64,000 bases of DNA from Isoetes taiwanensis (lineage: Eukaryota > Streptophyta > Lycopodiopsida > Isoetales > Isoetaceae): assembly GCA_021234155.1 (NCBI GenBank), contig JAJEKV010000013.1, forward strand, positions 308,001 to 372,000, written 5' to 3'. The notes below the pieces were generated by a model. That model made no database searches. It was not told where the DNA came from and was given only the letters and a program-made list of their open reading frames with translations. This document shows positions 56,766-64,000 of the stretch, in pieces. The first letter of the stretch is position 1. Every line of letters starts with the position of its first letter. Made by a program: the position numbers and the translations under genes.

Positions 56766-58360
56766 GTATGTAGTGCTGTGACGCCCAAGGATACTTTTCT
56801 TACCCAACATGGAAGAACAAGAAGATTCTACTAAAAGGAGGGGGTGGAGAGGAGATCGGCACAAGAGAATGCATTACGGCCTTTGTGTCTAGTTTGACTT
56901 TAGAGTGTTTGTTTCTTGTACGTAAAATTATTCATCATTATTTAATAATTTATTGCATTTCAATTTGAATTTGATTTTAATAGGTTTCCATTACCATACA
57001 TGACCTTGATGCAACCCTCCATGGTGGTTGGATTTATTACCCAGCTTGGTTTTAGTTATGCTACTCTCATGCTAGGTTTGATTTTGTCCTAAAGATCCTA
57101 GCATGGAGGGAGAGAGTCATAGAGCTCTCTGTGTTTGGAGTTATCAGAATCGAGGCTTCAAGTTAAACTTAGATTTTGATGTCTCCTCCATTTGATAGGA
57201 TAGGTATCCCTTTACGTCGTGGAATATTAGGGCACTTTATGTTAAATTAGTTTGTTTGACATTAGTGCTCCTGATAGCTCAATTTTTGTTTCGAGATTTA
57301 AATGTAAAAAAAAAAAAAAGAAAAAGAAAAAAAAAAAAAAAAACACTTTGCAATATCATATTCTTGTGATATTTTTTTGTATCTATCAATGTCTAGTTGA
57401 TCAATGATCAAATATGAATAAAATTTTGTATATACTTTTGTCATTGAGATGTTGCAAAGACTAACATTACATTGTGCTAAATATTTACGCTACAACTTGA
57501 CAATCTCTTCTGCCAGAAACTGGGTATATACAATCCATATATTATCATGAAAAATCGATATTACACATATAAAATCGCGCTATCATGATAGTGGTATATC
57601 AAGATACCGGTGTATAGAAATGAGCCGCACTGTTAGCAGGAAAGCGGTTTGCAAGATCACACCACTGTCATAGGCATAAAATACGACGATTTTAGTATGA
57701 TGACTCGATAGTATTGTACGGTTCAGTGTGTATATAAAATCAAGCCACGTTAGTTAGGAGTTCACATTTCTCAGCCAATACCACCGACATGCTTCTATCC
57801 GGTTTCACCTTCATAATATCGCTTCTTCAACGGCATCGAGCCATCGGAGTGGAAGGAGTGTAGGCAGCCAAACATCTCATAGCCGTTGGGTCGGATTTGG
57901 ATATAAGGACACAAAAAGCAATTTGGTATAATCAGATCGGGTGAACGCTGCAGAGTTCTCATTTTCGTTTAGGCTATTTTGGCAGATCACCATAAAGCAT
58001 TATCATTGCACCGCCATAGACGCTCATACATTGCTACGTACAACCCGACTCGTATAAAATGGCAAACAATAATATCTATTTGTAGATTTTATTGAAGATG
58101 GCAACCAAATCTTTGCTTTATTTTATTTTGATAAGATTATATCTATATGCAAAGGTCAAAAGATATCTTAAGTAGAAAGCATCAACTATTCCGTTTGTCC
58201 TTTAATTGGAATTCTAATTATGAAGGAAGGAAGAAGGAAGAAGAAATTTTAATCTGTTCAATGGAACCCAATCGGGTTATGTGGGACCAGAACAAAGGGA
58301 GCATAAGCCCTAAGGCCGTAACGTAGGCTTATAGGGAGAAGTTTAGGAGGAATTTACCCA
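56766..58360. other. 3' flank, A tract, intergenic
   Basis: An A-rich tract lies at 57306-57342 (two A runs joined by GAAAAAG), as in a retroposon tail, but no duplicated flank is found. The remainder, to 58360, is AT-rich without a supported gene; GGAAGGAAGAAGGAAGAAGA near 58225 is low complexity. Confidence 0.4.
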
Positions 58361-59600
58361 AAGAACTTTACTTGGTCGGTATTGTGATAAAACCGGGTCA
58401 TGCAAAGGAGATTGCCATAACTCAAGAAGGCATTCGCCCAATTTGTTAAAAGATCAGCCAAATCTCAAGCCCAAGAGCAGCCAAGGGACTAACATCGCTA
58501 AAGCATCGTACCATTACAAATGTTTCATATTACAATTGAAGATATCGGAGACGTTATAATATCTTAACTTTGTGGCTGAAAACATGCACGACATGTGGCT
58601 GGTTGGATTCCGGAGCAAACTACAATTCTGACAGGGAAAGAAGAGCTAGAAGAACCCAAGTGAACAAGTCTGGTAAGAATGGCGATGGGAACGTTACTAG
58701 TTCCAAAGCTAAAGGTACCAAATCTAAAGAAATAAAATTGTCGACGTTGAAACTTGAGGGTGTTAGTTTTGCGCCTAGACTGTTAGTCAATCTTCTTATG
58801 TCAGCGAAGACAAAAGTTGGGGTTCTTTGTCCAAGCATCAAGGTTTTGCGGTATATTATAAAGAAAAATCCATTGCTTTATGTTGATCTAGAACGCTTTG
58901 GCTCTCTTTAGCACAAGATGTTCAATGATGATGGATTCCCTACATTATCTCAAAAGAGTATTCTCCCAAATCTTTGGATTCCAAGCAATGCGATTCCTCA
59001 ATGACTGGTAATTTCACAAACCGCTTTAGGCATTATGGCGGCAAGGTAAGGGACATGTGGCCATCATTATTTTAGCACAAGCATCTAGTTACAAATGGTC
59101 AAAGGCTTTATCTCAAATTTCATGAGCCATTGTCATTAAGTGCATGAGTTGGGTATAAGTCCAATTATCTTATCCATTCAAGTCAATTTCATGCCTAATT
59201 TCTTCAACTTGCAATATCTCCGACATTTTACACTTCAATGCACTATTTCTCTTGAGGGAATATGTATTTTGTATTTGTTGATGATATTGGGTATATCCAC
59301 CTAAGGTCTGACCAAGTTTTTGAAATATATAATATGTTCAGCTCATTGGTAGAAAAACGAATTTTCCTCTCTACTTAAGGATGATAATACAGGAATACCT
59401 ATCTAAGTTTGAAGATTACTCTGGCAAGAAGGTGCATAAGCTAGTTCCAGGCTCATCCTCAAAATGGAGTGGCTAAGGAAAACTGGCATCTGATGGATTT
59501 GGCAATGGAGCATGCTAAAATACAGTGCTACCTAGGCCAAGGACCATTCTTCAGCAAAAACCCCATTGATGTAAAATGAAGATGTCGTGATGTCTCTAGT
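58361..59600 (+). pseudogene. Decayed Ty1/copia gag-protease-integrase
   Basis: In broken frames come a gag zinc-knuckle relic (YCDKTGSCKGDCHNSRR near 58395, with the His replaced by Cys), then the protease region from 58570. That region has WLDSGAN (catalytic DSGA present), GDGNV, KLEGVSFAPRLLVNLL, as in copia proteases. The integrase core follows in fragments: YFVFVDDIGYIHL near 59270, KDDNTG near 59380 for the catalytic DNGxE region (Glu lost), and HPQNGVAKENWHLMDLAMEH near 59455-59515, the PQQNGVAERKNRT motif. Order and spacing match Ty1/copia. Reverse transcriptase is not recognised. LTRs are not found. Many stops and shifts make it inactive. Confidence 0.75.
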
Positions 59601-60636
59601 TTCTTTGTTCCCTCACGGTATATGTGGTAGAGAAGTTCATTGTTACAAATACTTTTCCCTTTGAGGCCCCGCCTCTAAAGAAGAGCTGTTTGTGTTCATT
59701 GATACAGATTTAGCAAAGGTGTACTTTTAATTTGTTTGTTTCCTGCTATGACCATCTATTGTTCAGATGGTCCAAGATTGTATTTCCAATCTTTATTCTT
59801 AAAAGTTGCATCTTTTTCTAATGCAGCATGGACTAATATGCTATGATCCACAACGGTGAAAGAGTTTGAGAAGATTTAGTTATTAAAATGTTAGTGTCTT
59901 GGACCAAGAAATGTGGATTTAGTTAGTATTAAACGAAGTTAATGTCATAGGATTATATGTGGTCTAAGTCATCAATAGAGACATGGCCTTAAAATGGAAG
60001 ACACTTTTGGGAGCCCACTTTAGATGTTAGCACGCGTAGGGATGTATTTTAGTGACTTTAATGCCCGCGACAGTAATTGGTCGGGTTGCATATTGACGAT
60101 GTCTCTGATGTTTGCTTAGATGAAAACTTGGATGTGTTATGGGAGAGAACATCTGAAGATTTATATTCCAAACAGCATGGGAGAGAGATTCCTGACATCT
60201 CACACTATGTGCAACCAGCATAATAATGGCATTCACCGCCCTAAGATCAGGTAGTTTTACTGAAATACATGGCGATAGTACGCTTTGATTATCTCCTTTA
60301 AGAAATCTGAATCTTCTTAAGACTGCTATATAGAAGCAAAATACTGAATCGCACTTATATACCCGCATGTAATAATTAAATAAGCCGGCATGAGCCAACA
60401 AAGAGCCCAGGCTTCCATCCAAAATAAAAGGAGATACGTGATGTGCAAGGAAGCTATGGAAAGCTCAAAGAAAAATATGCTTATGCAAGCTAAATGGATG
60501 GATTGAGAAGAGGAGTAAAGAATTTATTTATTTGCTAAACCAAGCAGGGCAGCCAGGTTGGCTCAACAAGAGACATCCACAAGGAAGAACATGCAAATCT
60601 GGTGGATGCAGAGTATAGAAGCTAAGGAAGCAAGCA
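59601..60636. other. Between copia and LINE relics
   Basis: May hold further decayed copia or LINE sequence. The minus-strand frame at 60027-60422 (131 residues) has no recognised domain and is likely a shadow. Confidence 0.35.
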
Positions 60637-62315
60637 TTGCCAACACCATCTCAGAAACCAAAATGGTATGAAGAATTCTCATTAGAGGCAAAAAGTGCAA
60701 GCACTTCAAGAGAGGCAAAACTTCGAAAGAATGGGCCTGGCAGTTCAATGATCATTTTGGGAGCACGCCGAGAGATAATCCCCAGACCAACAACTCTTGA
60801 TGATAGTTTTGCTAAATTTAGTGAGGGACATTTATGCTGATGGTGCATGAATGTTAGTACAAAGACATGGTACGACCCATTTCGAAGAAGTTGAAGAAGT
60901 TTTGCCGTGGATGGCCAATAATAAAGCCCATGATATTGGGCTGATGGTGTGTGCATTGGCTCCTCAATGGGAGGGATGTCACCATCCACTCTTACAAAGC
61001 ATTTAAACAGCATGTATTACACAAGGAAATTGCCAAGTGAAGGATGAATCGTGGGTGCATCCCATACATAAGGCTGGGATAAAAGAATGTTGCTAACTAC
61101 TAGACGATTTTTAATAAGAAGCATCGCTCACTAAGATCCTAGGAATCTGCTGAGAAGAGGTTGAGTACATGGGCAGAAGAAAAGCGAGAACGCCACATTG
61201 CCAAGCTGGTTTTTGGAAAATTACAAACACTTGACCATGTGCTCTTATCCTTCATAAGCCTGATAGAAAAGGCTAACCAAATATGTTCTCATATTAGCTC
61301 TCACCGATTTGCAAAGGCTTTTGATGTTTATCCCTGAAGTGGCTTTATGACAGGATGGTACACAAATTGAGTCCCTCACAACCTTAGAGTTGTAATTACA
61401 ATTATTCTCGAGGTAATCATAAGAATTTCATGGGAAAGCCAGACACAGGCAGAAGAGCATCATGTCGTGCAATATTCATTCACCTTATTCGACTTTTCAT
61501 TGATGAATTAAAAGATTGGTTGAGAGCACATTCCATCACAGGGCATAAAATTACTATATATAATTCAATCAAGGTTATATGCAGATGAATGAAGTTTTGT
61601 TTGCAAACAAAAAACATGCCTATTAAAATATCAGAATGCTATGGAGCAGTTCTATAAGCATCAAAACAAATACCGAGAGCTAATGTAATGAAGTCTAAAA
61701 TCATGGTGTTTGGCACCATTGATATAGTTGGTATTCACCTAACAGGTCGTAATTTGGAGATAAATGAATAAAAAGCAAATATCTCAGACAGATTTCTCAT
61801 CTAAATATAACCGAAGGATTGTGAAGAGGCTGGTAGTCGGAGGGAAGGCTACATTGTATAGCATGTTGGCAAAAGGCTGCTGCATTGATGAATAATGAAG
61901 GAAAGGTATTGTTTAAGACTTTAGTCCAACAAGACATCGTTATATGAGTGCCCATTTGGGAGCTAAACTCGCCTGGCTAAGATGTGGTGCCATCTTGAAT
62001 TATTCAAAATATTTCGCGAGGAAATTAGATTAAGGTCGCAGCGATCGTGATGCTATCATGTTAGCTGAAGCTGGATGTTACAATGAAGTCGAGGCGTTGT
62101 TTCTGCCGGTGAATTTGTTGTGGGTTGAGGAACACGACGGAGTACTTAATCGTGCCATATTAAGATCCCGGGTCAAAAGCGATGGTTACATGGATCCCAA
62201 ACAATGGGCAAGCAAGTGGGCTGTCGAACACAATGGGGCCGAGGAGACAAAAAGAAGCAAGAAGACTTCTCGAAGTACGGTAATTGCGTCTCCGACATCG
62301 GTAGTAGAAGGTTGA
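60637..62315 (+). pseudogene. Decayed LINE reverse transcriptase
   Basis: In broken frames, in the order of a LINE reverse transcriptase: NKAHDIG (near 60920), SWVHPIHKAGI (near 61050), the HIGQAGF-like region with CQAGFWK (near 61200), KAFD (near 61313, after a Phe-Ala stretch), LFIDELKDWLRAHSIT (61490-61540), then LYADE at 61575-61589 where the catalytic YADD is expected (second Asp changed to Glu, with a frameshift after it), and KSKIMVFGT (near 61692). Beyond are LVQQDI (near 61925) and a last frame 62058-62315. The endonuclease domain is not recognised upstream. The catalytic change, several stops and shifts make it inactive. It is on the opposite strand and of a different kind from the LINE tail at 21.7-22.5 kb. 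Confidence 0.75.
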
Positions 62316-64000
62316 TAAGAATGAAGTAAACCACTATAGAATACAAAAGTCAAGGATATCTAAATTCGGATATTCTGCCTGCCAAATGATAATTTTACAT
62401 AGGACAAGTTCACATAGATTAGAGATTGAGAGGGCCGGCGGTCTGCTCCCAGAGAATTCGCATGCAAAGTATGCTCTGCCGAGATGTAGCGTATGAGTGT
62501 CAGGCACTCCTACATTGTTCCCGGGCCTATATGCACATAAGAGAGTTTTAGCATCTGGGCTCTAGATTTCCATTCGTTATTGTGTGTATACCACCATATT
62601 AAGACTTTATTTAAGCACAACCTGGACAATATAACGATCCTCTCTACAGGAGTTGTAAATTTACTTCAGGCTCCACGGCTCTCAGGCTCAAAAGAGCAAT
62701 AGAACTAAATAAATAACAAATTAAACTAATTAATTTTCAAACTAAATGACATACGAGTCATGAACTACCAAATGTTAAATGTCCAGAAGGTGTCTGCTCT
62801 CCAAATGCTGCTCCCATGCTTGAGGCGTGCCTGAACTTTCTCCCACTCCCAAAGTAAGTTCATCGGGAATCGCCATTGGGAACCCTGCCCTCGGATGCTC
62901 CTACATAACGTTCTAACATGGGAAAGAAAAAAAATAAAATTTCAACATTATCAAATGACCTAAAAGTTAAATTTACAAGAAAATAAACCTAAAATAAATT
63001 ACGGCTGTGGATATAGGAAAGATAGTGATCGCCCCGGTTTTTCTTCAAGAAACAGTCGAATCACTTTTAACAAGGAAACAAGTCGGAAACCATAAATTTA
63101 CATGTTCAGAGTTGAAATCTTTAGTTTCTCCGATTTTTTTTGAATTTTAGTGTACATGGAGCTTGCAAAACCAGTTCCTCCAGCCAGGTACCAATGCTTT
63201 TATCTTCGACACTTTATTCCTTTGTCTTTGAATAGATACTTGTTCTTCCTTGTCTGATACTTGTTTTCTTCAATATTTATTTTTGGTTCTAATAAAGAAT
63301 GTGGGATTGTCATAAGCTTCCATTTGTGTTGTAAAAGACTCTCTTAATTTTAGCATGTGGTTTTAACTAATATCATTACTATATGTCGATTGTACTTTGT
63401 AACGCTTTGTGCTAAGGTTATTTAAGGTTTATAATTTCCATATAAAATAAATTTGATAAACAAAGTAAAGCAAGTAAAAAAGTACAAGTATAATAGTTGG
63501 GAACTCCATTTTAAGATTAAAGGTTCAAATTCATCGCTCCGGGCAGCTCTGCTCCTCATTGCCCAGTTCCGCTGCCAAGTTCCGGGAGAAGGTCCATTGA
63601 TGAAAACTCTGATCCGAGTCTATGCCGTAGCAAGACAAGTCAAGATCAAGACCTAGCAATTGTTGAGTATTATTATGAGGCATTAAACATTCATAGTATC
63701 ATAAATTTAGAACCAAAGAAAGAGTGTAGGTTTGAGTTTGTTGATGTAGTAAAGTAATAATGACGCGGTGTTGGTGAGTTGTATGGACTTGGTTTAAGCG
63801 CTCTTAGGCAAAATCGGCAAAAATCTCAAGACTAATTAGAAATCCCATTGTGACCTGTACATGGCAGGGCATCCAAACAAAGGTAAATTGTACCACTCTA
63901 CTTTATGTAGAAGCATCTAATATAACATTGCATTGGTAGATCGCCATACATTACATGCATGCAAACTCACCTCAGATAAAATGGTAAACAATTGTATATC
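62316..64000. other. Intergenic, no gene seen
   Basis: AT-rich. The frame at 63453-63656 has no domain. Nothing else is supported up to the right edge. Confidence 0.45.

Noticed and set aside
57306-57342. Poly(A) tail of a retrogene
   Set aside because: No target duplication and no recognisable coding sequence directly upstream.

Overview
The window is nuclear DNA of a land plant with a large, transposon-rich genome. The evidence is one long PLS-class pentatricopeptide (PPR) gene of the land-plant type, plant-style LINE, Ty1/copia-like and gag-protease retroelement remains, tRNA-derived SINEs, a Helitron-type helicase remnant and many short inverted-repeat elements. There are no bacterial operons or ribosome-binding sites. 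The wording of the PPR protein recalls seed-free plants, perhaps a fern, but this is an impression from family resemblance and not a proof.

Layout. 1-2.5 kb: a cluster of GAAATTCGC palindromes, then one complete and one partial copy of a MITE with long inverted ends and TA flanks. 5.5-7.2 kb: the only long intact gene, a PPR protein probably sent to an organelle for RNA processing or editing. 8.4-8.8 kb: a broken class-3-lipase-like fragment. 11.7 kb: a SINE. 12.3-12.8 kb: a decayed P-class PPR gene. 15.9-19 kb: a pair of related repeats that could be old LTRs, and a foldback element. 20.2-22.8 kb: a broken retrotransposon gag-protease region with a LINE tail nested in it, bounded by a perfect 15-bp target duplication. 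24.5-26.1 kb: a CACTA-like end and three SINE copies in a row. 26.5-27.2 kb: a Helitron/PIF1-type helicase pseudogene. 32.5-36.1 kb: a diverged tandem duplication of about 1.5 kb with an extra block in one copy.

36.2-45 kb is the most unusual part. It holds about 9 kb of modules made of a degenerate GATTC-rich word (TTAGATTCCC-like). The word appears in one orientation in some modules and in the reverse complement in others. The modules are separated by spacers that are themselves duplicated, and one spacer carries a roughly 115-bp tandem repeat. I do not recognise this as a known element.

46-48 kb may hold the 5' part of a minus-strand gene. 51.5-56.8 kb holds a series of short open exons with plausible splice sites, three of them adjacent and all phase 0; this is probably a real multi-exon gene or its recent pseudogene, but I cannot name it. 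58.3-59.6 kb is a decayed Ty1/copia element and 60.6-62.3 kb a decayed LINE reverse transcriptase. The rest is AT-rich intergenic DNA in which I see no gene. Apart from the PPR gene and perhaps the 51-57 kb gene, the window is a record of nested and decaying mobile elements.
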